A DNA stretch of 12,157 nucleotides from the NCBI GenBank assembly GCA_017613225.1, contig JAGAEH010000267.1, forward strand, positions 1-12,157. The letters run 5' to 3'. The notes beneath the pieces were generated by a model. It saw nothing but the letters and a program-made list of their open reading frames with translations, was not told the DNA's origin and ran no database searches. Below are positions 1-6,446 of this stretch, one piece after another; positions within the stretch are counted from its first letter, which is position 1, and every line of letters starts with the position of its first letter. The DNA comes from Lachnospiraceae bacterium. GTDB lineage: Bacteria > Bacillota > Clostridia > Lachnospirales > Lachnospiraceae. The translations under genes were made by a program, and so were the position numbers.

Positions 1-150
1 AGCGTTCCCGTGGAAGATTCCATCGAACTGGCGAAGATGTATCCGGACTGCACCTATGTGCCGATCCCCGAGGACACCCACTGCTACGATCTGCATCTGG
101 ATATGGTTGCAAAGGCGCTGAAGGAGTGGCTGACGGCGCTGCAGAAGTGA
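1..150 (+). CDS. C-terminal end of an alpha/beta hydrolase (5' truncated by window)
   Basis: Frame 1 is open from the first base to a TGA at 148-150 and gives the last 49 residues of a protein. The segment VPVEDSIELAKMYPDCTYV followed by PEDTHCYDLH fits the end of an alpha/beta hydrolase: an acidic turn after the sixth strand (the usual Asp lies just before 'VPVE'), then a strand, then the catalytic His in a 'D-x-H' turn (DTHCY), then the last amphipathic helix ending in KALKEWLTALQK. The nucleophile elbow lies upstream of the window, so substrate and exact subfamily (esterase, peptidase, dienelactone hydrolase-like) cannot be told. It converges on the leftward azlD gene across a 275-bp gap. 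Confidence 0.7.
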   Translation, partial: SVPVEDSIELAKMYPDCTYVPIPEDTHCYDLHLDMVAKALKEWLTALQK

Positions 151-425
151 GGATGCAAGGGCTGGCCCCTCTGCGCCGCGGAAGATTCGCAGCGAGGACA
201 AAAGCGACTAGACTCCGCTTCCGTGCAGATGGACACGGTCCTTCCTGCGGAACTCGCTGCGCTCAAACAGTCCGAGGAAAGGCGAACACTTAACAAGGGC
301 GAGTATCGCCCGAGTTTAGTGAGAGCCATCCCTAGAGGGAAGGACCTATCTGCCCGTTGCTTCGTCAAGGGCTTTTGTCAAATGCTGCTCATTCTTTTCC
401 GCAGCACAGAGGGACAAAGCCCGGC
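151..425. other. Gene-free, densely structured intergenic block (possible ncRNA or repeat element)
   Basis: No credible gene lies between the hydrolase stop and the azlD stop, but inverted repeats are nested through the block. Seen directly: CCGTG 221-225 with CACGG 234-238; AAGCG 202-206 with CGCTT 216-220; a perfect 9-bp long-range pair, 237-245 with 338-346; inside it a long hairpin 287-321 (4 bp, one U-U mismatch, 3 bp, a 2x2 internal loop, then a perfect 6-bp stem GGGCGA/TCGCCC with a GTA loop); and a further long stem, 369-388 with 401-422. The pattern looks like folded RNA rather than drifted coding sequence. The strand is unclear because helices appear on both. No promoter was found with confidence. 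It could also be a dispersed palindromic repeat. Confidence 0.4.
369..422. terminator. Large hairpin between convergent genes, possible bidirectional terminator
   Basis: GGGCTTT-T-GTC at 369-379 pairs with GACAAAGCCC at 413-422 (10 bp, one bulged T), and TGCTGC 383-388 pairs with GCAGCA 401-406. The tip is a 12-nt loop. It sits 4 bp after the azlD stop codon on the minus strand, where a terminator would be expected. A clear U-run after the stem is missing on both strands, so intrinsic termination is only a guess; it may belong to the wider structured block. Confidence 0.35.
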
Positions 426-731
426 TCACACGATCAGCGCCGCCGCGAGGACGGCCAGGCAGGCGCCGAGAGCGGTCAAAAACAGGTTGCGGGTGGTCCA
501 GGCGGTGATGAGGCCGGCCACCAGGCCCGCCGCGCCGCAGACGGGGTTTTCATGAATGGAAAAGATGGCGGGGACCGTCATCACGGACAGCGTCACATAA
601 GGAAGATAATAGAGGACCGATCGGATGAATCGGTTCTTTATTTGTCTGCGGATCAGCGTGATGGGCAGCACGCGGATCAGGTAGCTGACCGCGGCCATGA
701 CAAAGATGTAGCTCCAGACGTGGGTGTTCAT
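426..731 (-). CDS. azlD: AzlD family branched-chain amino acid transport protein (small subunit)
   Basis: Predicted integral membrane protein of 101 aa, the usual size for AzlD. It has about four hydrophobic segments: residues 5-24, 38-58, 63-80 and 84-101. The opening pattern 'Y-I-F-V-M-A-A-V-S-Y-L-I-R-V-L-P' is the typical AzlD start, with a polar TxxxR patch in helix 1. AzlD pairs with AzlC to form a two-component exporter of branched-chain amino acids and, in Bacillus, of azaleucine. The ATG at 729-731 overlaps the azlC stop in an ATGA, so translation is probably coupled. It is the last gene of the leftward operon. The C-terminus ends in AALIV with no tail. The substrate is inferred from the family only. 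Confidence 0.88.
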   Translation of the reverse strand: MNTHVWSYIFVMAAVSYLIRVLPITLIRRQIKNRFIRSVLYYLPYVTLSVMTVPAIFSIHENPVCGAAGLVAGLITAWTTRNLFLTALGACLAVLAAALIV

Positions 732-1450
732 GCGCGGCCCTCCTGTTCTTCCGTGACCGGCCGGATCAGGGCCGCGGCGCAGGAGATCACCAGCGTCAGC
801 AGGATGATCCGCAGGCTCTCGGACATGCCGGCAAACAGCGGGATCAGCGAGACAAGGCCGCTGACGGCGAAGCTTATGGCCACCAGGATCAGGATGACGC
901 GATCCTTTCTGGCGGGCGGGATCACCACGGCGATGAACATGCCGTAGATCGCGGCGCTCAGGGCAGTGACGGCCACGGCGGGCAGGATGTTGCCGGCGAT
1001 CACGCCGAACATGGTGCCCAGGGCCCACATGGGGATGGTGGTGGAAAAGCCGCCGTACATGTAGGCAGGCGGCAGCGGATAAGGGTGGGTCACGCCGATG
1101 CCGAAGATCTCGTCGGTGATGTCAAAGCCGATCAGCATGCGGTGATACCAGGGCGTCCCCGGCGCCAGCCGCTGGCTTAAGGCACAGCTCATCAGAAAAT
1201 AGCGGGCATTGGTGATCAGGATCAAAAAGACCAGCTCCAGGTAAGGCGCCTGGGTGCGGATGGCCGAGATCCCGGCGTATTCCCCGGCGGAGGCGTTGTT
1301 CAGCAGACTGATCATCAGGCCCTGGAAGGCGGTCATCCCGGCGTTGCGGGCGGTGATGCCCAGGGAAAAGGACACGGCAAAATAGCCCAGCCCGATGGGC
1401 AGACCGTGCTTCGCGCCTTTTATGAAATTGGCGGCAGTCTCTCTCTTCAT
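728..1450 (-). CDS. azlC: AzlC family branched-chain amino acid exporter (large subunit)
   Basis: 240-aa membrane protein with the AzlC signature near the N-terminus (FIKGAKHGLPIGLGYFAVSF), followed by several hydrophobic helices. The loop 'NARYFLMSCALSQRL' at about residues 80-95 is the conserved AzlC segment after the third helix, and TDEIFG lies in mid-protein. Together with AzlD it should form an inner-membrane exporter of branched-chain amino acids. Its start ATG (1448-1450) overlaps the stop of the upstream EamA gene, and its own stop overlaps azlD, both as ATGA. This makes a strictly coupled three-gene transporter operon. No Lrp-like (azlB) regulator is encoded nearby, so control probably acts at the promoter near 2369-2397. 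Confidence 0.92.
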   Translation of the reverse strand: MKRETAANFIKGAKHGLPIGLGYFAVSFSLGITARNAGMTAFQGLMISLLNNASAGEYAGISAIRTQAPYLELVFLILITNARYFLMSCALSQRLAPGTPWYHRMLIGFDITDEIFGIGVTHPYPLPPAYMYGGFSTTIPMWALGTMFGVIAGNILPAVAVTALSAAIYGMFIAVVIPPARKDRVILILVAISFAVSGLVSLIPLFAGMSESLRIILLTLVISCAAALIRPVTEEQEGRA

Positions 1451-2340
1451 TCGTTTCTGTTGACCATGTAGACGCCCAGCAGGATCAGCACGATGCCGGG
1501 AATGTGGATCAGGGAGAAGGGCTCGCCCAGCAGCAGCGTGCCGGCCAGTACCGAGACGATGGGCGTGATGTTGGTAAAGGTCACCACCTGCGCGGCCCGC
1601 AGGTAGGTGGCAGCGTAGTTCTGACAGAAAAAGGCCACCACGGAGGAGAGGACGGACAGGTACAGCACCGGCAGCAGCACGTTCGGATCGGTGACGGCGG
1701 CCCGCAGCGCCGCGGCGTAATTGTCCCCCTCTTCCACAACGGCAAAACCGGTAAAGAAGAGGCTTCCCATCAGCATGATGACGTAAGTCCGCTCAAAGGG
1801 CGTGAAATCGTCCGAAAGGGAGCGGCTGAGGATCGTAAACATGGCAGCGGCCAGATCCGCCAGAAGCAGAAACAGGATGCCTTTGAACTGGATGGCCCCG
1901 CCCTCCTGGGTCAGGGAGATCAGCACCACGCCGGTCAGGGAGCACAGGATCCAGATCATCCGCTTCAGTTTCAGCTGTTCGTGCAGAAGAACGGCGGAAA
2001 GCAGCGCGGTGATGACCGGGATCAGGGCGATCATGATGCCGGAAAAGGACGAATTGGTGAATTTGATGCCGTTGGATTCGCCGATGAAATAGATGACGGG
2101 CTGGCAGAGGCCCAGCAGCAGGAAGCGGCCCAGGGGCTTGCCCTTCAGTTTCAGCCTTCCGGCGCCGAAGAGCATCAGCAGGGACATGATCAGCAGAGCG
2201 GCCACAAAGCGCAGGGAAAGCAGCATGTTCGGCGTGGTGTGGGCCATGGCGATCCTCGAGGCCATGAAACTGAAGCCGAAAATAACGCAGGCACAAAGGG
2301 CTGCGAGGGTTGCTTTTCTGGTGTTGCTTTGCTGCGTCAT
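1447..2340 (-). CDS. EamA/DMT-family transporter (10-helix permease)
   Basis: 297 aa, made of two EamA repeats, each with five hydrophobic helices; the second repeat begins about residue 150 (KGILFLLLADLAAAMFTILSRSL). Family marks include 'FGFSFMASRIA' in helix 1, the P-V-I-T-A-L-L-S stretch ending helix 4, and 'FTNITPIVSVLAGTLLLGEP' in the second repeat. Members export amino acids, cofactors or other metabolites across the cell membrane; the substrate cannot be read from sequence. I chose ATG 2338-2340 because GGAGAG lies 5-6 nt upstream; a longer form from TTG 2395-2397 would start inside the -35 promoter box. The stop overlaps azlC by ATGA. Sharing an operon with AzlCD suggests an amino acid export role, which is an inference. 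Confidence 0.88.
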   Translation of the reverse strand: MTQQSNTRKATLAALCACVIFGFSFMASRIAMAHTTPNMLLSLRFVAALLIMSLLMLFGAGRLKLKGKPLGRFLLLGLCQPVIYFIGESNGIKFTNSSFSGIMIALIPVITALLSAVLLHEQLKLKRMIWILCSLTGVVLISLTQEGGAIQFKGILFLLLADLAAAMFTILSRSLSDDFTPFERTYVIMLMGSLFFTGFAVVEEGDNYAAALRAAVTDPNVLLPVLYLSVLSSVVAFFCQNYAATYLRAAQVVTFTNITPIVSVLAGTLLLGEPFSLIHIPGIVLILLGVYMVNRNE

Positions 2341-2368
2341 AATACTCTCCGGGCAGATGCTGTTTACC

Positions 2369-2397
2369 TTTATAAAATAGTTTCCCGCGGCGGTCAA
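2369..2397 (-). promoter_or_regulatory. Sigma-A type promoter for EamA-azlC-azlD operon
   Basis: Read on the minus strand: TTGACC (2397-2392), a 17-bp spacer, then TATAAA (2374-2369). Both boxes are 5 of 6 to consensus with ideal spacing. The predicted start falls about 2360, leaving a 20-25 nt leader before the GGAGAG ribosome site of the EamA gene. Confidence 0.75.
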
Positions 2398-2405
2398 GGT
2401 TTTTC

Positions 2406-2434
2406 GTGACAGGAAGCCCGTTTGATGCGATAAT
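2406..2434 (+). promoter_or_regulatory. Sigma-A type promoter for GNAT-NhaC-phosphatase operon
   Basis: GTGACA (2406-2411), 17-bp spacer, GATAAT (2429-2434), preceded by TGC, giving an extended -10. Each box is 5 of 6 to consensus. The -35 box is only 8 bp from the -35 box of the leftward promoter, so the two promoters stand back to back and could share regulators. Confidence 0.7.
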
Positions 2435-2444
2435 AAGGCAGATG

Positions 2445-2481
2445 GGTCCCGGGACCGCGGAACAAAAAGCGGGCCGGCCCG
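2445..2481. promoter_or_regulatory. Two 12-bp perfect palindromes in the GNAT operon leader
   Basis: GGTCCCGGGACC (2445-2456) and CGGGCCGGCCCG (2470-2481) are each perfect 12-bp palindromes, with 25 bp between their start points. They lie between the predicted transcription start (about 2441) and the ribosome site AAGGAG at 2484-2489. They could be operator half-sites for a dimeric repressor, or weak hairpins in the leader. In a G+C-rich genome a chance origin is possible. Confidence 0.35.
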
Positions 2482-2495
2482 AAAAGGAGAGCGGC

Positions 2496-2936
2496 ATGAT
2501 CATCCGTCCGATGAAAATTGAAGATTATGATAAAGTCTATGCCCTTTGGGAATCCTGCAAGGGCATGGGCTTAAGCAGCGCGGACGATTCCCGGGAGGGG
2601 ATCGAAAAGTATTTAAAGAGAAACCCCCACACCTGCTTTGTGGCGGAGGAAGACGGCGTCCTGATCGGCGCGATCCTGGGGGGACACGACGGCCGCCGGG
2701 GGCATATCTCCCACGCCGCGGTGCGGCAGGACCTCCGCCGGCAGGGGATCGGCAGGGCTCTGATCGACGCCGTGCTGGAAGCGATGAAAGCGGAGGGCAT
2801 CGTCAAGGTCAACTTTGTGGTGTTTAAACGCAACGAAGAGGGAAATGCCTTCTGGGAGCACCTGGGATTCGCGGCCAGGGAAGACCTGGTCTACCGGGAC
2901 AAGGTGCTGATCGCCTACGAGCGGAAGGACACCTGA
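2496..2936 (+). CDS. GNAT family N-acetyltransferase
   Basis: 146 aa, a single GNAT domain. The start 'MIIRPMKIEDYDKVYALW' is the classic first strand and helix. The acetyl-CoA pyrophosphate loop is motif A, R-R-Q-G-I-G-R-A at residues 81-88 (Q/R-x-x-G-x-G/A), after the strand ISHAAVRQDL. Motif B is NAFWEHLGFA at 117-126. It should move an acetyl group from acetyl-CoA to an amine of a small molecule or protein in the cytoplasm; the acceptor is unknown. The ATG at 2496 follows GGAGAGCGGC; an in-frame extension back to 2406 would begin in the -35 box and is rejected. It overlaps the next gene by one base (TGATG). Confidence 0.9.
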   Translation: MIIRPMKIEDYDKVYALWESCKGMGLSSADDSREGIEKYLKRNPHTCFVAEEDGVLIGAILGGHDGRRGHISHAAVRQDLRRQGIGRALIDAVLEAMKAEGIVKVNFVVFKRNEEGNAFWEHLGFAAREDLVYRDKVLIAYERKDT

Positions 2937-4306
2937 TGGAAGCGCTGACGCTGGGACTATTTTGCGCAGCGCTTCTGCTCTGTCTGATACTGGACTGGTC
3001 GATCCTCTACGCCCTGGGGTTCGGCCTTGTGCTGTTTTTGCTCTACGGCAGGCACAAGGGATTTGCCTGGAAGGAACTGGCAAAGATCGCCCTGCGGGGG
3101 GTGAAGACCATCCGCAACATTCTGATCACCTTTGTTCTGATCGGGATCCTGACGGCATTCTGGCGGGCTTCGGGGACTATCCCGGTGATCGTCAGCACGG
3201 CAGGCGTGCTGATCAGTCCGAAGGTCTTTCTGCTGATGACTTTTCTGCTGAACTGCCTGGTCTCCATGCTGACCGGGACTTCCTTCGGGACGGCGGCCAC
3301 CATGGGCGTGATCTGCGCCACCATCGGGGCGTCCATGAAAGTCGATCCGGTGATGATGGGCGGCGCGGTGCTCTCCGGCATCTATTTCGGCGACCGCTGT
3401 TCGCCGGTGTCCACCAGCGCGCTGCTGGTGGCGGCGGTGACGAAGACCGATATCTACGGCAACATCCGCCGGATGGTAAAGTCCGCGCTGATCCCCTTTC
3501 TGGCTGCCGGCCTTCTCTATGCCCTGCTGGGCTTTGCCGTGAGCGGCGCGGGGGAGGCACCCGATCTGAAGGCCCTGTTCGGACAGGAGTTTTCCCTGCA
3601 CTGGCTGGCTTTCGTGCCGGCGGCGGTGATCCTGGCGCTGGCGGCCTGCCGCGTGAACGTGAAGATCTCCATGGGGGCCAGCATTCTGGCGGCCATACCC
3701 ATTTGCATCTTTTTACAGGGTACGGCGCCGGCGGAGCTGCTGAAAATGGCCTTTACCGGCTTTGAGCCGGAGGCGGAGGCGCTGAAGGCCATGCTGACCG
3801 GCGGAGGGATCCTGTCCATGGTCCGGGTGGCCGGCATCGTGAGCATTTCCTCCTCCTATTCCGGTCTCTTCCAGGAGACCGGTCTGCTGGACGGCGTCAA
3901 GACCCTGGTGGACCGGGTGGCGGAAAAGAGCACGTCTTACGCGGCGATGCTGGCGACTTCCATCGCCACCTGCGTGGTGGCCTGCAATCAGACGCTGACC
4001 ATTTTGCTGACGAACCAGCTTTGCAAAGACCGGTATCAGGATGAAAAGGAACTGGCGCTGGACCTGGAGGACTCGGCGGAGATCGTCTCCCCGCTGATCC
4101 CCTGGTGCATCGCGGGCAGCGTTCCCCTGGCAGCGGTGGGGGCTTCGGCAGGAGCGATGCTCTTTGCCTTCTACCTGTATCTGCTGCCTCTGTGGCGGCT
4201 GGGCAAGTCCCTGACCGGCAAAAGAAAAAGGGCCGGGAAAGAAAAGCAGAGCGTTTCGCTGCCGGAGGCCGGCGGGGCTTTTGAAAATAAAGAAAACGGA
4301 GAATAA
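2936..4306 (+). CDS. NhaC-type Na+/H+ antiporter family protein
   Basis: 456-aa polytopic membrane protein, normal length for the NhaC family. Diagnostic patches are GTSFGTAATMG at residues 114-124 and GAVLSGIYFGDRCSPVSTSA at 143-162, the family's 'S/G-xx-FGD-x-SP-S' signature, in a broken-helix core. A second matching half carries NQTLTILL and the acidic LEDSAEIVSPLIPWC near 385-400. Members exchange Na+ for H+, or Na+/H+ with organic acids (the MleN malate-lactate type), so the ion specificity stays open. The start overlaps the GNAT stop by one base, which implies coupling. The C-terminal tail (about 420-456) is charged (KRKRAGKEKQ) and cytoplasmic. Confidence 0.9.
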   Translation: MEALTLGLFCAALLLCLILDWSILYALGFGLVLFLLYGRHKGFAWKELAKIALRGVKTIRNILITFVLIGILTAFWRASGTIPVIVSTAGVLISPKVFLLMTFLLNCLVSMLTGTSFGTAATMGVICATIGASMKVDPVMMGGAVLSGIYFGDRCSPVSTSALLVAAVTKTDIYGNIRRMVKSALIPFLAAGLLYALLGFAVSGAGEAPDLKALFGQEFSLHWLAFVPAAVILALAACRVNVKISMGASILAAIPICIFLQGTAPAELLKMAFTGFEPEAEALKAMLTGGGILSMVRVAGIVSISSSYSGLFQETGLLDGVKTLVDRVAEKSTSYAAMLATSIATCVVACNQTLTILLTNQLCKDRYQDEKELALDLEDSAEIVSPLIPWCIAGSVPLAAVGASAGAMLFAFYLYLLPLWRLGKSLTGKRKRAGKEKQSVSLPEAGGAFENKENGE

Positions 4307-4311
4307 TAAAA

Positions 4312-5472
4312 GTGAGAACGATCTGGCTGGTACGGCACGGCGCCGTGGATTTCGGAGAACTGAAGGGCCGCGTCTGCATGGGGCAGACGGACCGCCGCCT
4401 TTCGGCGGAGGGCGAATGGCAGGCGCGCTGCATGGCGCGTTTCTTTAAAGACAGGCAGGTGAGCGGGATCTTTACCAGCCCGCTGATCCGCACCCGGAGG
4501 ACCACGGAGCTGATCACGGCGCGGCTGAAGCCGCCGGTGCCGAAGACCGTCAGCGTTCCGGGTCTGATGGAGGTGAGCACGGGAGAGTGGGAGGATCTTC
4601 CCTATTCGGTGATCCACGAACGCTTTCCGGAGCAGGATGAGGCGCGCGTTCACGCCCTGGGGCGGTTTTGTTTCCCCGGCGGGGAGTCCCTGGAACAGGC
4701 AGGCAGGCGCTTTGAGAAGGCCTTTTACAAGATCCTGCGGGAAAACGAGGGAGATCTGCTGGTGGTGGCCCATGCCGGCGTGATCCGCACGTTTTTGTGT
4801 TTCCTCACCGGAAAGGACGTGGACGAACAGTTCGATCTTTTCATTCCCTATCTGGGGCTGACGGAGCTCTCCCAGGAGGAGCCGGGAGGGCCGCTGCAGG
4901 TCAGGCGATACGGCTGCAGGCCTCTGGAGACCCTGGGCTGGGACGTGGCGGAACATGTTTGGGAAGACTGCGGAGTGACTCAGGCGCAGAGGGCCCACAT
5001 GATCAAAGTGGCGGAGACGGCCATGGAGCTGATCGGCGCGGATCCTGCCGCAGCGAAGGCAGGCGGACTGCCGGAAACGGTTGAAGTACAGGACAGCCGC
5101 ATCGATCCCCGGGTGCTGTGGTACGGGGCGCTCCTGCACGATATCAAGCGGGCAAACGGAAAGAGCCATCCCGGGGACGCGGCGGAGTATCTGCAAAGAG
5201 AAGGCTATAAGGAGCTGACCGTGCCGGTGGCGATGCATCACGATCCGGCGGTCTGGCAGCCGGGTCTTCCTTTGACCGAGGCGGAGCTGCTGTATTACGC
5301 GGACAAGCTGGTGCAGGAAGACCGGCGGGTATCCCTGGAGGAACGCTTCGCGAAGAGCCGGGAAAAGTGCGCCTCGCTGGAGGCGATGGCTGCCCATGAG
5401 GCCCGGTATCAGGCCGCGAAGGGGATCGCCTGGAAGCTGCGGGGCGCCGGCCTGGAGGAAGACATATTATAA
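4312..5472 (+). CDS. Histidine phosphatase - HD domain fusion protein
   Basis: 386 aa with two enzyme domains. Residues 1-200 are a histidine phosphatase (CobC/PhoE-like): catalytic R8-H9-G10, R60 in SPLIRTRR, E87 in LMEVSTGEWED, and the second histidine H154 in VVAHAGVIR. Residues about 220-360 are an HD hydrolase: H229, H266-D267 (LLHDIK), H276, H299-H300 and D321 in YYADK, a full set of metal ligands. The first domain removes phosphate from small phosphoesters; the second is a metal phosphohydrolase. The linked substrate is unknown. HD and phosphatase modules of this kind are elsewhere joined to MocA/MobA-like nucleotidyltransferases, which would hint at a cofactor role, but no such domain is present here. 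GTG start at 4312 follows GGAG at 4298-4301, a 5-bp gap after the antiporter. Confidence 0.88.
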   Translation: MRTIWLVRHGAVDFGELKGRVCMGQTDRRLSAEGEWQARCMARFFKDRQVSGIFTSPLIRTRRTTELITARLKPPVPKTVSVPGLMEVSTGEWEDLPYSVIHERFPEQDEARVHALGRFCFPGGESLEQAGRRFEKAFYKILRENEGDLLVVAHAGVIRTFLCFLTGKDVDEQFDLFIPYLGLTELSQEEPGGPLQVRRYGCRPLETLGWDVAEHVWEDCGVTQAQRAHMIKVAETAMELIGADPAAAKAGGLPETVEVQDSRIDPRVLWYGALLHDIKRANGKSHPGDAAEYLQREGYKELTVPVAMHHDPAVWQPGLPLTEAELLYYADKLVQEDRRVSLEERFAKSREKCASLEAMAAHEARYQAAKGIAWKLRGAGLEEDIL

Positions 5473-5540
5473 TAGGAAGAAAAGCGGTCGATCCGCGGGA
5501 ATTATTAGGACAAAACGAACAATAAACGGATAAATTGCGG

Positions 5541-5569
5541 TTGACATGATGGTAAAATAATGGTAAGAT
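5541..5569 (+). promoter_or_regulatory. Strong sigma-A type promoter for the HTH-Uma2 gene
   Basis: TTGACA (5541-5546, 6 of 6), 17-bp spacer, TAAGAT (5564-5569, 4 of 6). The leader is about 18 nt to an AGGAGGT ribosome site at 5582-5588. The remainder of the 121-bp gap after the phosphatase gene holds only a weak 4-bp hairpin (5484-5487 with 5493-5496). Confidence 0.75.
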
Positions 5570-5593
5570 CGTGCCATAAACAGGAGGTGCGTC

Positions 5594-6424
5594 ATGACCA
5601 TTGAGGAAATGAAACGGATCAAAAAAGAGCGGGGCTACAGCGTGATGGACATCGCCGAAGGCACAGGCCTTCCCATCGGAACGCTGACCAAGATCTTCTC
5701 CGGGCAGACGGAGACCCCGCGCAGGGCGACGGTCCGGGCGCTGGAGGAGTTTTTTGAAAAGGACAGCCGAAGCTATGGCCTGAAGAACCGGGAATACATC
5801 GGGAACGGCAAAGCTCTGCCGGAGGGCAGCCTGCTCTGTGAAACGGCGATCTCTTACGGGCTGCCGGTCAAGCAGCAGGGCGAATACACGGTGGACGACC
5901 TGGAAGACCTGGATGAATGGCCCCGGGTGGAACTGATCGACGGCGTGCTTTACGACATGGCCGTGCCGCGGATGAATCATGCGCGGATCATACAGGCTTT
6001 GTATGATCAGGTAAGAGATCATATAAAGAGAAAGGGCGGAAACTGCGAGGCATTTATTGCCGGGGCAGGAGTGTTTTTGAAGGATTATAAGAAAAACTAC
6101 CTTGTGCCGGATCTCTTTATCAGCTGCGACGAGGAAAAGTCCAGGGAAGATGGCCTGTACGGACCGCCGGATTTCGTTGTGGAGGTCATCTCTCCCTCTT
6201 CGGATAAAAAGGATACGGTCATCAAGCGGAAAAAATACATGGAATCCGGCGTGCGGGAGTACTGGATCGTCGATCCGAAGCGCAGCAGCGTGTTCATCTA
6301 CCTGAAGGACGACCCCATCGGCAGGATCCATCCTTTGAGCGGCAAACTGGGAGTGGCGATCTACAACGGGGAACTGCAGATCGATCTGGACGAGATTGCG
6401 GCGATCCTGGAACGCTGGCCGTAA
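5594..6424 (+). CDS. HTH - Uma2 family endonuclease-fold fusion protein
   Basis: 276 aa. Residues 1-55 form a short Xre-type helix-turn-helix (GYSVMDIAEGTGLPIGTLTKIFSG, recognition helix about 26-36). Residues about 95-270 form a Uma2 (DUF820) domain of the PD-(D/E)XK nuclease fold: E113 in RVELIDG, N128-H129, VPDLF at 171-175 (D173), PPDFVVEVISPSS at 191-203 (D193, E197), K/Y at 211-215, and GVREYWIVDP at 219-228. Uma2 proteins are presumed nucleases with unknown substrates; the HTH suggests DNA binding or self-control. ATG 5594 follows a consensus AGGAGGT. It has its own promoter and is followed 22 bp later by an unknown gene, so the two probably share a transcript. All expected fold residues appear intact. 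Confidence 0.85.
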   Translation: MTIEEMKRIKKERGYSVMDIAEGTGLPIGTLTKIFSGQTETPRRATVRALEEFFEKDSRSYGLKNREYIGNGKALPEGSLLCETAISYGLPVKQQGEYTVDDLEDLDEWPRVELIDGVLYDMAVPRMNHARIIQALYDQVRDHIKRKGGNCEAFIAGAGVFLKDYKKNYLVPDLFISCDEEKSREDGLYGPPDFVVEVISPSSDKKDTVIKRKKYMESGVREYWIVDPKRSSVFIYLKDDPIGRIHPLSGKLGVAIYNGELQIDLDEIAAILERWP

Positions 6425-6446
6425 GGCAGTTTATCGGAGAAGAGAT

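Noticed and set aside
84..368. 94-aa minus-strand reading frame over the hydrolase tail and structured block
   Set aside because: It overlaps the hydrolase end, has no ribosome site, and low-complexity Ser/Arg/Cys content typical of structured non-coding DNA.
2341..2397. N-terminal extension of the EamA protein from a TTG
   Set aside because: The start would lie inside the -35 box and lacks a ribosome site; the internal ATG at 2340 has GGAGAG.
1504..2409. 301-aa plus-strand frame opposite the EamA gene
   Set aside because: Rich in Gln, His, Gly and Asp, the usual antisense shadow of a hydrophobic membrane protein gene.
4171..5397. 408-aa minus-strand frame opposite the phosphatase-HD gene
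   Set aside because: Arg/His/Leu-rich antisense shadow; the plus strand has two full catalytic motif sets.
5484..5496. Terminator after the phosphatase-HD gene
   Set aside because: Only a 4-bp stem (GCGG/CCGC) without a U-run.
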